Origin: Sulfurimonas sp.
Lineage (GTDB): Bacteria > Campylobacterota > Campylobacteria > Campylobacterales > Sulfurimonadaceae
Length of the DNA: 64,000 nucleotides
Assembly (NCBI RefSeq): GCF_029027405.1
Contig: NZ_CP093396.1
Coordinates: 1,116,001 to 1,180,000, forward strand
Direction: 5' to 3'
Below, piece by piece: positions 42,341 to 51,549 of this stretch. Each line of letters opens with the position of its first letter. Position 1 is the first letter of the stretch. The notes beneath the pieces are model-generated. The model saw nothing but the letters and a program-made list of their open reading frames with translations. It had not been told where the DNA came from and made no database searches. The position numbers and the translations under genes were made by a program.

Positions 42341-43909
42341 ATGATAAATGAAGTTCTGCTAGGTGGCTCAATAGCCACTGTGAGTGGGCTTATTGGATTT
42401 TTCATCTCTAAAAAAATTACTAATGCTAATTTTGATATTTACGTAGATAAGGCAAAGGCAAAAGCAAGTGCTATCGAAAATGAAGCACAACATCTTTTAC
42501 ATAAGTCAAACCTCAAATCAAAAGAGATTGAGTTAGAAGCTACAAAACATTATGAGAATGCAAAAGACAGAGCAAAGGCAGATTTACATCAAAGAGAAGA
42601 TGATGTAATTAGAAAAGAAAATAGTTTTAAGCGTTATAAACAGAGTGAAGATAAGAGAATAAATACCGAAGCTAAAACTATCCAAGCAAAAAAAATAGAT
42701 TTGCAAAGAAATGAGAAATTACTAAAATCTTTAAAAGATAAATATGAAAGAAAAATAGATGAAGCCTTACATGCGATAGAGCATAGTGCTGGCATGACAC
42801 AAGATGAAGCAAAAGATGTTTTACTTAAAAAAATAGAAGAAAAATCTCGTGGTGATATTGCTCATATAGTTAGGCGTTATGAAATACAAGCAAAAGAAGA
42901 GGCTAAGAAAAAAGCAAATTATATACTTGCAGTTGCGACAAGTCGTTTTGCAGGAGATTTTGCATCTGAGAGATTAACTTCTCTTGTGCATCTAGATAAT
43001 GATGAGTTAAAAGGTAGAATCATTGGGAAGGAGGGTCGAAATATTAAAGCCCTTGAAACCTTAATGGGCGTTGATATTATTATTGATGATACACCAAATG
43101 CAATACTTGTAAGCAGTTTTAACCTTTATCGTCGTGCTATAGCAACTAAAACTTTAAAACTTTTAATAGAAGATGGACGAATTCAACCTGCTAGGATAGA
43201 GGATATTTTCTCTAAAGTAAATGAGGAGTTTGAAGCTGGAATCCTTAGTGAAGGTGAAGAAATAGTTGCCAATATGGATATCGGTGTTATGCATCCTGAG
43301 TTAATGAAGCTTATTGGAAAACTCAGGTATCGTGCAAGTTATGGACAAAATGCATTAGCTCATACGCTAGAAGTTTCACATCTGTCTGGTTTGATGGTTG
43401 GAGAAATGGGTGGAGATGTTAGACTGGCAAAAAGAGCAGGATTACTGCATGATATAGGAAAGTCTTTAACACATGAACATGATGGAAATCATGTCGATTT
43501 AGGTGCTAATTTATGCAGCCGTTATGATGAGCATAGTGTTGTTATAAATGCTATTTATGCTCATCATGGACATGAAGATATAAACTCCATAGAGTGTGCT
43601 GCAGTTTGTGCTGCAGATGCACTCTCAGCAGCTAGACCAGGAGCAAGACGAGAGGTATTAGAGAGTTTCTTAAAAAGAGTAACTCAAATAGAAGAGATAG
43701 CATCTGAGCATAGTGGAGTAAAACAAGCTTACGCAATAAATGCAGGTAGAGAAGTTCGTGTTATAGTAAATGCTACTCTTGTAAATGATGATGAGTCTGT
43801 ACTACTTTCTGGTGAAATTGCAAAAGAGATAGAAGAAAAAGTTCAATATCCAGGTGAGATAAAAGTAAATGTTATACGAGAGAGTAGAGCAGTTCAATAT
43901 GCTAAATAG
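42341..43909 (+). CDS. rny: Ribonuclease Y
   Basis: 522 residues. An N-terminal transmembrane helix (about 5-24), a long charged coiled coil (30-200), a KH domain around GRIIGKEGRNIKALETLMGV (about 226-245) and an HD domain with HTLEVSHLSGLM...LLHDIGKSLTHEHDGNH. It is a membrane-anchored endoribonuclease that starts mRNA decay, replacing RNase E in many bacteria including this phylum. TAGGAAATAAA precedes the ATG. Confidence 0.96.
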   Translation: MINEVLLGGSIATVSGLIGFFISKKITNANFDIYVDKAKAKASAIENEAQHLLHKSNLKSKEIELEATKHYENAKDRAKADLHQREDDVIRKENSFKRYKQSEDKRINTEAKTIQAKKIDLQRNEKLLKSLKDKYERKIDEALHAIEHSAGMTQDEAKDVLLKKIEEKSRGDIAHIVRRYEIQAKEEAKKKANYILAVATSRFAGDFASERLTSLVHLDNDELKGRIIGKEGRNIKALETLMGVDIIIDDTPNAILVSSFNLYRRAIATKTLKLLIEDGRIQPARIEDIFSKVNEEFEAGILSEGEEIVANMDIGVMHPELMKLIGKLRYRASYGQNALAHTLEVSHLSGLMVGEMGGDVRLAKRAGLLHDIGKSLTHEHDGNHVDLGANLCSRYDEHSVVINAIYAHHGHEDINSIECAAVCAADALSAARPGARREVLESFLKRVTQIEEIASEHSGVKQAYAINAGREVRVIVNATLVNDDESVLLSGEIAKEIEEKVQYPGEIKVNVIRESRAVQYAK

Positions 43910-43949
43910 TTGAAAATCTTTGCTATAATGCCAAAAACAAGGAAATAAT

Positions 43950-44201
43950 TTGTCAAAAAGAAAACCAGCTAATAATATCGAAAAACCAAAAAAAAGTACA
44001 AAAGTTGTAGATACTATGGTAGATTTTTTAATCATAGTTGGTGTTAGTTTAACTCTTTATTTCGGTGCAAATCTTCTAGGTGCTCCAATATGGTTAAGCT
44101 TAGGTATAGTTGCCATTTGGGGTGGTTTTACTGGTTATAAACCTGAAATCGTTCGAATTCCTTTTGGTTTTATGTATAAAAAAGATGAAGATTCAAAGTA
44201 G
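43950..44201 (+). CDS. Small two-helix membrane protein of unknown function
   Basis: 83 residues. The TTG start follows AAGGAAA by about 6 nt. A Lys-rich N-terminus (1-20) is followed by two hydrophobic helices (about 25-42 and 46-62) separated by a GAPIW turn, then a polar tail (RIPFGFMYKKDEDSK). The shape resembles small envelope proteins described as 2-TM, DUF-type. I cannot name the family. It is 40 nt after rny and overlaps the convergent MoCF-domain gene by 9 nt. Confidence 0.7.
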   Translation: MSKRKPANNIEKPKKSTKVVDTMVDFLIIVGVSLTLYFGANLLGAPIWLSLGIVAIWGGFTGYKPEIVRIPFGFMYKKDEDSK

Positions 44202-44930
44202 AGTGTAATCCACTTTGAATTTTTTAAGTTCATTTATAAATAGTTCAAAATACTTTTTAACTTCTTTTTCTTTATAACCACAAAGTGAAAGTTCAACTTG
44301 AGGTTTTTTATTTATAAAAACAGGTAGAGATGATAACTCAACACTTGGTGGTAAAAGTTTCATTTGCCCTATGAGTGTATCTTCACTTGTCTTAGCAAGT
44401 AGAGTAAACCTAAACTTCTTTTTACTTTTAGCACATATATTTTTTATAACATTCTTTATCATTGGGTGTGCCATTTCTGGAAATCCAGGAGTGAAGAAAA
44501 ATCTATCATTTAAAGAAAAGCCAGACATATTGTTTATTTCATTGAAAAGTAGCTTAGCATCTGTAGGTAAATCTGACATGTGAATTCTATTTGGATAGGC
44601 TTTTTCTTTAAACCTATCTATAATATCTTTCTCAAACTTTTTATGACGTACTAAAGGTAAGCGTGTAAAAACTTCAGATGCTACTTCTCTTGTTAAATCA
44701 TCAGGAGTAGAGCCTATACCACCAAAAGAAAAAAGTACAGAGTTTTTATCGGATTTAATAAGCTCAAAACTTTTTTTCATAAGTTCTTTATCATCTTTTA
44801 CAATAAAAGAGGCAAAAAGTTCTTCATTATATTTTTTTAATTCATCACGAACAAATTTAAAATGCTTATCTTCTCGTCGTGCATTTAAGATTTCAGTTCC
44901 TATGATTAGAGCATAAAAATTAATACTCAT
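44193..44930 (-). CDS. MoCF-domain (CinA N-terminal / MoaB-like) protein
   Basis: 245 residues. The first 165 residues match the molybdopterin-binding fold: LIIGTEILNARREDKH, VLFSFGGIGSTPDDLTREV (the GGxGxTxDD motif) and FFTPGFPEMAHPM. No CinA amidase domain follows; the CinA-like protein at 11880-12974 has that domain with a decayed MoCF half. It may act in ADP-ribose pyrophosphate breakdown, as the CinA N-terminal half does in some species, or in an unknown step. It overlaps the cation transporter gene by 11 nt. Confidence 0.82.
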   Translation of the reverse strand: MSINFYALIIGTEILNARREDKHFKFVRDELKKYNEELFASFIVKDDKELMKKSFELIKSDKNSVLFSFGGIGSTPDDLTREVASEVFTRLPLVRHKKFEKDIIDRFKEKAYPNRIHMSDLPTDAKLLFNEINNMSGFSLNDRFFFTPGFPEMAHPMIKNVIKNICAKSKKKFRFTLLAKTSEDTLIGQMKLLPPSVELSSLPVFINKKPQVELSLCGYKEKEVKKYFELFINELKKFKVDYTLL

Positions 44931-45813
44931 TTTTTATCTCATTTATTTCTGAATCATCATAAGGGTCCATATGAATTATAGTATGAACTATTTTATCTTC
45001 AAAAATATTTTTTATTTTTAGCTCTATTTTATCCGTAATAGTGTGTGCATCATATAGAGATATACTTACATTAAAAACTGCATGAACAGAAATAAAAATA
45101 TGTGAACCAGACTCCCTTGTTTGAAGAAAATGATAATCAGTAATATCTGCTTGATTTGTTAAAATATTTTCTATGTTTTCTATGTCTTCTTGAGATAGAG
45201 CAGCATCTAAGAGCATTAAAACACCTTCTTTAATTATGGGAATAGAAGAGTAAATCATAAAAATAGCTATCCCAATACCTATAACAGGGTCTATTAATTG
45301 TTCTCCTGTCATTGAGATAAGAGCTAGTGCAATTAGAACTGCGCTATTTGAGAAAAGGTCAGTTTTGTAATGAAGTGCATCTGCTTTTATGACCATATTT
45401 TTTGTTTTTTTAGCAACATAGTTTAAGAACATTACTAAAAAAAAAGTAATAAAAATAGAAACCAACATTACCCAGATGCTACTTTGCATAAATGCCACCT
45501 CTCTTGGGTGAAATATTTTAACGAGAGCTTCATAAAGTATGAAAATAGCAGATAGAGAGATAACTGTTCCTTCTATTACAGCAGCAAGTGGTTCAATCTT
45601 GTTTCTTCCAAAGTTAAATTGCTCATCAGCATTTTTTTCTGCAGTATTTAGAGCAAAATAATTAAATAATGAAACAGTAAGGTCAAGTAAACTATCGATT
45701 GCAGATGCTAAAACAGCAATAGAACCACTTAAGATGCCAACTGTCATTTTCATTAAAACAAGTGCGCCTGCAACCGAGGTGGATACAACAGTAGCTTTTT
45801 TTTCTAATCGCAT
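44920..45813 (-). CDS. Cation diffusion facilitator (FieF/ZitB-type) exporter
   Basis: 297 residues from the ATG at 45813 (AGGA 6 nt upstream); the upstream in-frame start at 45849 is less likely. Six helices are expected over residues 10-205. Metal-site residues are in SAIDSLLDLTVS (helix 2) and ADALHYKTDLFSN (helix 5), the latter an HxxxD pair as in Zn/Fe/Cd exporters. A cytoplasmic C-terminal domain includes HIFISVHAVFNV and a terminal Asp-rich HMDPYDDSE. It exports divalent metal from the cytoplasm. The metal is not determinable here. Confidence 0.9.
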   Translation of the reverse strand: MRLEKKATVVSTSVAGALVLMKMTVGILSGSIAVLASAIDSLLDLTVSLFNYFALNTAEKNADEQFNFGRNKIEPLAAVIEGTVISLSAIFILYEALVKIFHPREVAFMQSSIWVMLVSIFITFFLVMFLNYVAKKTKNMVIKADALHYKTDLFSNSAVLIALALISMTGEQLIDPVIGIGIAIFMIYSSIPIIKEGVLMLLDAALSQEDIENIENILTNQADITDYHFLQTRESGSHIFISVHAVFNVSISLYDAHTITDKIELKIKNIFEDKIVHTIIHMDPYDDSEINEIKNEY

Positions 45814-45873
45814 TAAAGTTCCTATGAGTATTTGGATACAATTATACAAAAATTTAAATATATAAAGAATAAA

Positions 45874-46764
45874 ATGAACTTAAAAGATTTAAAAGAAGAT
45901 AGACAAAAATGGATGACTTGGAAAAATATAAAACCTCTTCAAGAAGCACTGAGTTTACTTAAGGAAGGCTCATTTGATGTTGAACTTGGTGATGTGGTTA
46001 AAGTAAGTGGAAAAACAGAAGACAATATAACAAATATTGCAAAAATGATGATGCCTTGGAGAAAAGGTCCATTTGAACTTTTTGACACACATATAGATGC
46101 TGAGTGGAAAAGCAATATAAAATACAATCTTTTGAGAAAGCATTTTAATTTAAAAGATAAGAAAGTTGCCGATATAGGATGTAATAATGGTTACTACCTC
46201 TTTCGTATGCAAGAAGATAAACCGAAACTTTTAGTTGGTTTTGACCCATCTCCTTTATATAAAACGCAGTTTGATTTTATAAATCATTTTGTAAAGAGTA
46301 AGATAGTTTATGAGTTGCTTGGTGTTGAGCATCTAGAGATTTACGATGAGAAGTTTGATACTATTTTTTGTTTAGGCGTTCTTTATCACAGAAGTGATCC
46401 AGTAGCGATGCTAAAGTCACTATTTAAAGGTTTAGAAAATAAAGGTGAAGTAATATTAGATACTTTTTATATTAATGGAGAAGAGGAGATGTGTTTATGC
46501 CCAGAGTCATCTTATTCTAAAATACCAAATATATATTTTGTACCTACCATACCTGCGCTTAAAAACTGGTGTTTAAGAGCAGGATTTAGTAGTTTTGAAG
46601 TTTTAGAAACCTCAACTACAGATGCCCAAGAGCAGAGAAGAACACCTTGGATAGAAGGACAATCATTGGAAGACTTTTTAGATAAAGATGATAAAACAAA
46701 AACGATAGAAGGCTATTCTGCTCCACAAAGAGTATATGTTAAATTGATTAAGGAGAAAAAATGA
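45874..46764 (+). CDS. cmoB: tRNA U34 carboxymethyltransferase
   Basis: 296 residues from the ATG at 45874; the longer frame to 45832 would overlap the divergent transporter gene. CmoB features: the [13 protein letters not shown] start, [20 protein letters not shown] motif [27 protein letters not shown] and [15 protein letters not shown]. It uses carboxy-SAM to make cmo5U at the wobble base of tRNAs. CmoA is not adjacent. C. jejuni has the same pair order with the next gene (Cj0976/Cj0977). The ATGA overlap with the hot-dog gene implies joint translation. Confidence 0.95.
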   Translation: MNLKDLKEDRQKWMTWKNIKPLQEALSLLKEGSFDVELGDVVKVSGKTEDNITNIAKMMMPWRKGPFELFDTHIDAEWKSNIKYNLLRKHFNLKDKKVADIGCNNGYYLFRMQEDKPKLLVGFDPSPLYKTQFDFINHFVKSKIVYELLGVEHLEIYDEKFDTIFCLGVLYHRSDPVAMLKSLFKGLENKGEVILDTFYINGEEEMCLCPESSYSKIPNIYFVPTIPALKNWCLRAGFSSFEVLETSTTDAQEQRRTPWIEGQSLEDFLDKDDKTKTIEGYSAPQRVYVKLIKEKK

Positions 46765-47258
46765 GTGAAAATAAAAATAAGCTCCAAAAAGAAGAGCTAA
46801 ATGATGAAGATTTAGAACTTGATGATTATAGAGAAAGAGAGGAACATCTTGTTGAAATAAATACACATGAATCAATAAATAGAGATTTAGTTGGTGAGGT
46901 TATTAAACTAGAAAAAGGCTATGTTCAAACGAAATTAATTACTACTTCTGAAATGGTTGCTGATGATGAAGGTTTAGTGCATGGAGGTTTTGTTTTTAGT
47001 GCTGCAGATTATGCTGCGATGCTTGCTGTAAATGAAAAAAATGTAGTTCTTGTTGGAAGCGATTGTCAATTTTTATCTCCTGTTAAATTTTCTGATGAAG
47101 TGAGTTTTATAGCAAAGGTAAGACATAAAGAAGGAAGAAAAAGAAATGTTCATGTAGAAGGATATGTTTTAGATATAAAAGTTTTTGAAGGAGAATTCAA
47201 AACTGTTATAACTGAAAGGCATGTTCTAAAATTAAAACTTCTTGATGAAGAAGCTTAA
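46761..47258 (+). CDS. Hot-dog-fold protein, Cj0977-like
   Basis: 165 residues. An acidic N-terminal tail (1-35) precedes one hot-dog domain (about 40-160) with [20 protein letters not shown], the HGG helix seen in PaaI-type thioesterases, and [20 protein letters not shown]. The order cmoB then this gene equals Cj0976-Cj0977; Cj0977 is reported to be a hot-dog protein needed for full motility and virulence. A thioesterase activity is expected from the fold but not proven. It overlaps cmoB by 4 nt. Confidence 0.85.
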   Translation: MSENKNKLQKEELNDEDLELDDYREREEHLVEINTHESINRDLVGEVIKLEKGYVQTKLITTSEMVADDEGLVHGGFVFSAADYAAMLAVNEKNVVLVGSDCQFLSPVKFSDEVSFIAKVRHKEGRKRNVHVEGYVLDIKVFEGEFKTVITERHVLKLKLLDEEA

Positions 47259-47260
47259 TC

Positions 47261-47863
47261 TTAGCTTGTTTTTTTAGCTGTTAGTAAAAAAATTCCAAAT
47301 TTTTTATGTGGTTTACTTATGTTATTTATATTTTCAAATTTAACATGAGTAAAACCAGCATTTGTTACAATCTCAGATAATTTTTTTTCATCAAAACCAA
47401 AGTGAAATACACCTACATTATCCGAGTGAAAACTTCCATCTTCTTTTTCTAAATCTGCAATAGCTATAAAACCCTCATCATTTAAATTTTTATATATTAT
47501 GCTAAAAAATAGTTTTAGATTTTGGACATGATGAAGAGTCATGGAACTAACTAAACCATCAAATTTTCTTTTAAGAGGTTCTTTCACAATATCTTGACAA
47601 TAAGTTTGGATGTTAAGCTCAGGAGTGTTTTTAGCTTTTAGTTTTTCAAGCATATTTTGGGAAGTATCAACACCGTAAACTTGTTGTACTTTTTTTGCTA
47701 TTTCAAAGCCAAGGAGTCCTGTACCAACACCAAAGTCTAAAACTTCCATTTTTGATGTTAATTTTATTTTCTCAAAAATAGCATCTGCTATTTTTTTAGC
47801 ACCATTAGTTCTTCTTGTTTCTTGATCCCAGCCATTTGCTCTTTTTTCAAAATGGTCTTTCAT
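47261..47863 (-). CDS. SAM-dependent methyltransferase, class I
   Basis: 200 residues. The SAM-binding motif MEVLDFGVGTGLLGFEIA (about 37-54), an acidic loop VYGVDTSQNMLEKL and the post-motif SSMTLHHVQNLKLFF are typical of UbiE/TehB-like methyltransferases. The N-terminus (FEKRANGWDQETRR) contains a small substrate-side helix. The substrate is not evident. It lies 1 nt from the metallo-beta-lactamase gene on the same strand and faces the hot-dog gene. Confidence 0.85.
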   Translation of the reverse strand: MKDHFEKRANGWDQETRRTNGAKKIADAIFEKIKLTSKMEVLDFGVGTGLLGFEIAKKVQQVYGVDTSQNMLEKLKAKNTPELNIQTYCQDIVKEPLKRKFDGLVSSMTLHHVQNLKLFFSIIYKNLNDEGFIAIADLEKEDGSFHSDNVGVFHFGFDEKKLSEIVTNAGFTHVKFENINNISKPHKKFGIFLLTAKKTS

Positions 47864-47864
47864 A

Positions 47865-48458
47865 TTAAAGTTGTCCTATCCAATAATCAGCATATTGCTG
47901 TTCTTGTTTTATGGTTGTAGTTCCACCATGTCCAGGGTAAAGAGTTTTATCAAAATCAAATTTTTTAAACCTCTCTAAACTATCTTTCATATCAGATGGA
48001 GATGAGTATGGAAAATCAGTTCGCCCGATTGAACGCTCAAAAAGAAAATCACCACTAAACATAGCGTCCCCTATTTCTATCATAGAACAGCCTGGACAAT
48101 GTCCAGGAAAGTGGTGAAATTTAATCTTAACTCCTTGTAAGTCTAACTCTTCATTTGGCTCTACTTCAACATCTGGAGTAGAGGGAGGAAGGTCTGGCAT
48201 CCAACTACTTTCTTTTAGTAGCATAACATCACCTTTTGGAGTGTAGAGCTTTATGTTTAGTTTTTTTTGAAGCTCATTATTTGACCAAACATGATCAAAA
48301 TGTCCATGCGTGTTTAAAATAGCAACGGGGTTTGTTACATTTTTCATAACCCAGTCAGTCGCATTTACGCCTGGGTCTATTATAAAATCTTTATCATTAA
48401 CAGTGATAATGTAGCAATTTGTTTGGTAAACACCCATAGCTTGAACTTTAATCTGCAT
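47865..48458 (-). CDS. Metallo-beta-lactamase-fold hydrolase, glyoxalase II-like
   Basis: 197 residues from the ATG at 48458 (AGGAAAACTT upstream); the 11-codon-longer frame has no ribosome site. Metal motifs: LNTHGHFDHVWS (HxHxDH), HFPGHCPGCSMIE (His), FSGDFLFERSIGRTDFPY (Asp) and LYPGHGGTTT (His). This length and the GRTDFPYSSP stretch fit the short, single-domain glyoxalase II-like branch. It probably hydrolyses thioesters or related small molecules. It is 1 nt upstream of the methyltransferase gene. Confidence 0.87.
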   Translation of the reverse strand: MQIKVQAMGVYQTNCYIITVNDKDFIIDPGVNATDWVMKNVTNPVAILNTHGHFDHVWSNNELQKKLNIKLYTPKGDVMLLKESSWMPDLPPSTPDVEVEPNEELDLQGVKIKFHHFPGHCPGCSMIEIGDAMFSGDFLFERSIGRTDFPYSSPSDMKDSLERFKKFDFDKTLYPGHGGTTTIKQEQQYADYWIGQL

Positions 48459-48575
48459 AAGTTTTCCTGATTTTTTTTTTGATTGTAACAAAATTATATA
48501 AATAGTGGAACTAATTAGTTACTAAATTTAGTTATAATGTCTTTTCTTAAAGAAATTTAAAGGTTTAATAAAAGC

Positions 48576-49382
48576 ATGAATAAATATTCACAAATATCAG
48601 ATTATTTAGAGCGATTTTTAGACAATGAAGTTCGTAAAACTGGTATTAAAAAAGTTGTTTTAGGTCTTAGTGGTGGACTTGATTCTGCTGTTGTAGCAGT
48701 TTTAGCACACAAAGCTTTTCAAGATGATTTACTTTGTGTTAAAATGCCTTCTCATTACTCATCTCAAAGCTCTTTAGATGATGCAGATGCGCTTTGTAAT
48801 GATTTTGGTATGAGATGTGAAGAAGCTTCTATTGCAACTTTATTAAAAGCATATGAAAAGTTAAACCCAAATATGGAAAATTTAAGAAAAGGAAACTTTT
48901 CATCTCGCATGAGAATGTCAACAATTTTTGATATCTCTGCAAGAGAAAATGCTTTAGTTTTAGGAACAAGTAACAAAAGTGAGTTGATGTTGGGTTACGG
49001 GACGCTCTTTGGTGACTTGTCAAGTGCCATAAACCCCATAGGCGACCTTTATAAAAGTGAAGTTTATGAACTAGCAAGATATTTAGGTGTAACACAAAGC
49101 ATCATTGATAAAGCACCATCTGCTGACTTATGGGATGGACAAAGTGATGAAGTAGATTTGGGGTACACTTATGCACAACTTGACGCGGCAATGAAGCTTT
49201 ATGTTGAAGATAGGTTAACAAAAGAAGAGATAGTTGAAAAAGGTATAAATGCTAAGATGTTAGACATGATAATAGGGCGAATTTTTCGTAATCATTTTAA
49301 GAGAAAGATGCCTGTTATTGCAAAGCTAACTTCAAGAACTATAAATCATGATTTTAACTATCCTAGAGATATAACCTTGTAA
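48576..49382 (+). CDS. nadE: NAD+ synthetase, ammonia-dependent type
   Basis: 268 residues, without the glutaminase domain of the long form. The ATP-pyrophosphatase P-loop is LGLSGGLDSAVVAVLA (about 30-45), followed by LVLGTSNKSELMLGYGTLFGD and KAPSADLWDGQSDE. It amidates NaAD to NAD+. AAGG lies before the ATG (about 13 nt, a long spacing). The stop is followed by a 7-bp hairpin and then by copy 2 of the three-hairpin leader element. Confidence 0.94.
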   Translation: MNKYSQISDYLERFLDNEVRKTGIKKVVLGLSGGLDSAVVAVLAHKAFQDDLLCVKMPSHYSSQSSLDDADALCNDFGMRCEEASIATLLKAYEKLNPNMENLRKGNFSSRMRMSTIFDISARENALVLGTSNKSELMLGYGTLFGDLSSAINPIGDLYKSEVYELARYLGVTQSIIDKAPSADLWDGQSDEVDLGYTYAQLDAAMKLYVEDRLTKEEIVEKGINAKMLDMIIGRIFRNHFKRKMPVIAKLTSRTINHDFNYPRDITL

Positions 49383-49400
49383 AAATCGCACTTGTGCGAT

Positions 49401-49516
49401 GAGCTTACCGCTGAGGTAAACTAAGCGTTAGCGTAGGTGTTGGGACTAGTTCCGATACCGTGTAAATAGATGAAGGGTTTCCTTCATTTTATGAAATAAA
49501 ATCAAGGAATATGATT
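49401..49516 (+). promoter_or_regulatory. Three-hairpin leader element, copy 2
   Basis: Between nadE and the aminotransferase gene: hairpin 1 TTACC-GCTGA-GGTAA (49405-49419), the linker AAGCGTTAGCGTAG, hairpin 2 GGTGTTGGGAC/GTTCCGATACC (49436-49459, with G-T pairs) and hairpin 3 ATGAAGG-GTTT-CCTTCAT (49470-49487), then TTTTA and AAGGA before the ATG. A separate hairpin (ATCGCAC/GTGCGAT, 49385-49400) precedes it. Confidence 0.7.
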
Positions 49517-50638
49517 ATGAAAATACCATTTAATAAATATAATAGCGGACGAGAAGAACATAGTAATGTAGCAGATGTATTAGATGCTGAAGATTTAAAT
49601 CAAGTTTCTAAATTAGAAGATGAATTTGTTTCATATATTGGAGCGGGATATGCACTAGCAACTTCTCATGGAACTTCTGCACTTCACTTGGCAATGTTAG
49701 CGCTTGATTTAAAACGAGGGGACAAAGTTGTTTGTAGTGTAAATGCGCATCCAAGTTTGCCAGAAGTTGTTCGCCACTTTGATGCTGAACCTATTTTTAT
49801 AGATATAGAGCCTCTAAATTATAATATTAACTTAGATTTACTAGAAACTTACCTTGAAGACAATCAATCTAAAAAATTAAAGGCAGTTATAGTTACGCAT
49901 ATTGGTGGATTAAGTGTAGACTTAGACAGACTTTACTCAATTGCTAAGATTTATAATGTAAAAATAGTCGAAGATGCAAGTGAAGCCTTAGGTGCAACTT
50001 TTAATGGTGTAAAAATAGGATCTACTGGTGCAGACATTACCTGTTTTAACTTCTCTTCTCACTTAAAGAAGAACGTTTGTAATGGTGGGATGCTTGTAAC
50101 TGATGATGATGAAATCATGGAGAGAGCAAGACTTTTAAGTAACCATGCAATCGAGCGTGATGAAGATGCTTTAGAGTATATTTATGATGTTGTAGATATT
50201 GGCAATAATTATTCTATGAGTGAGTTAGATGCTGCCTATATTAGAGCTCAAATAAAAAAACAAGATAAAAATTTAGCAAGACAGAAAGAGATAGCAAGTA
50301 TGTACAGTGGAAGTCTTGAAGGTACGGCGCATATAACCTTACCAGATATGTCAAATAAAGAGCATCCTTTTTCTTTGTTTATTGTAAAAGTAGATAAAAA
50401 TCGTGACTCTTTTGCACTAGAGCTTAAAAAAGTAGGTGTGGAGTGTGGGCTTCACTACATTCCACTTCATCTTTTAACTTACTACAAAGCAAAGTACTCT
50501 TTAAAAATTAACAATTTTCCAAAAGCCCTACAAAGCTATCAGCAAATATTATCTATCCCTATCTATTCAAGTATGGATGATAAAGATGTTAAATTTGTTT
50601 GCGATAAAATAAAACAAATAGCAAAAACTAGAGTTTAA
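49517..50638 (+). CDS. DegT/DnrJ/EryC1-family PLP aminotransferase
   Basis: 373 residues from the ATG at 49517, which is 8 nt after AAGGA; the ATG at 49511 is too close. Family features: YALATSHGTSALHLAMLAL (cofactor phosphate region), IVEDASEALGA (Asp holding the PLP ring), CFNFSSHLKKNVCNGGMLV (Lys for the Schiff base) and YSMSELDAAYIRAQI. These enzymes transfer amino groups to nucleotide-linked keto sugars for LPS, capsule or flagellar glycans. It is 5 nt upstream of lpxK, in line with surface glycolipid synthesis. Confidence 0.9.
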   Translation: MKIPFNKYNSGREEHSNVADVLDAEDLNQVSKLEDEFVSYIGAGYALATSHGTSALHLAMLALDLKRGDKVVCSVNAHPSLPEVVRHFDAEPIFIDIEPLNYNINLDLLETYLEDNQSKKLKAVIVTHIGGLSVDLDRLYSIAKIYNVKIVEDASEALGATFNGVKIGSTGADITCFNFSSHLKKNVCNGGMLVTDDDEIMERARLLSNHAIERDEDALEYIYDVVDIGNNYSMSELDAAYIRAQIKKQDKNLARQKEIASMYSGSLEGTAHITLPDMSNKEHPFSLFIVKVDKNRDSFALELKKVGVECGLHYIPLHLLTYYKAKYSLKINNFPKALQSYQQILSIPIYSSMDDKDVKFVCDKIKQIAKTRV

Positions 50639-50643
50639 TAACT

Positions 50644-51549
50644 TTGAAGAAAAGTTTAGTTTTTTTGGTTGAGCAGTATTTTTATAGTCCTACTTTACTT
50701 CAAAAATTACTCTCTACTTTACTACTTCCACTAAGTTGGATTTACTGCTTTGGTATGTTTATCCGATTTAAAACTTCAAAACAAATAGATTTTGGTATAG
50801 ATATTGTTAGTATTGGAAACTTAAGTGTTGGTGGAAGTGGAAAAACACCACTCGTAACTGCTCTTGCTTTAAAATATGAAAATGTTTGCGTAATCCTTCG
50901 TGGATATGGAAGAGGTAGTGAAGGTCTACAAGTTGTTAAAGATAGGGATAAAATCTTGTGCGATGTCGGTGTTAGTGGCGATGAAGCTATGATATACGCA
51001 CATAAACTCCCAAGCGCAATGGTTATAGTTAGTGAAGATAGAAAAAAAGCGATACTAAAGGCTAAGAAAATGGGAGCAAAGATAGTTTTTTTAGATGATG
51101 CCTACTCAAAGCATGATATAAAAAAATTAGACTTTATTATTGATGTAAAAATAGATAACAAAAGTTGTCTTCCTTCAGGTGCTTTTAGAGAGAAACTTTG
51201 GAACGCTAAAGAGGCTTTTGTACTAAAAGAAAACAAAGATTTTACAAGGCTAGTAGAACTTAAAAATAAAAGTGCTAAAATGTCATTAGTAACAGCCATA
51301 GCAAGACCATCACGATTGGATGAGTTTTTACCTGAAGTTGTAAGTAAGAACTATTTTGAAGACCATTACAGTTACAAAAAAAAAGAGTTAGAAGAGATTT
51401 TAATAAAAGATAAATCAGACACTCTTTTAGTAACTTACAAAGATTATGTAAAGATTAAAGCTTTTGAATTACCAATATCTTTACTTGATTTGGAAGTAAA
51501 AGCCGAACAAAAAATATTTGATAAAATAGACCAATATAGGAATAAATAG
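50644..51549 (+). CDS. lpxK: Tetraacyldisaccharide 4'-kinase
   Basis: 301 residues. An N-terminal hydrophobic helix (about 15-36) is followed by the kinase P-loop SIGNLSVGGSGKTPLVTALA (about 53-72), then VILRGYGRGSEG, VGDEAM-like SGDEAMIYAHKLPSA and FLDDAYSKHDI. It phosphorylates the lipid A precursor at the 4' position at the inner membrane. The TTG start has no clear ribosome site, so translation may depend on the upstream gene (5-nt gap). The final A of its stop overlaps the argB GTG by one base. Confidence 0.93.
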   Translation: MKKSLVFLVEQYFYSPTLLQKLLSTLLLPLSWIYCFGMFIRFKTSKQIDFGIDIVSIGNLSVGGSGKTPLVTALALKYENVCVILRGYGRGSEGLQVVKDRDKILCDVGVSGDEAMIYAHKLPSAMVIVSEDRKKAILKAKKMGAKIVFLDDAYSKHDIKKLDFIIDVKIDNKSCLPSGAFREKLWNAKEAFVLKENKDFTRLVELKNKSAKMSLVTAIARPSRLDEFLPEVVSKNYFEDHYSYKKKELEEILIKDKSDTLLVTYKDYVKIKAFELPISLLDLEVKAEQKIFDKIDQYRNK

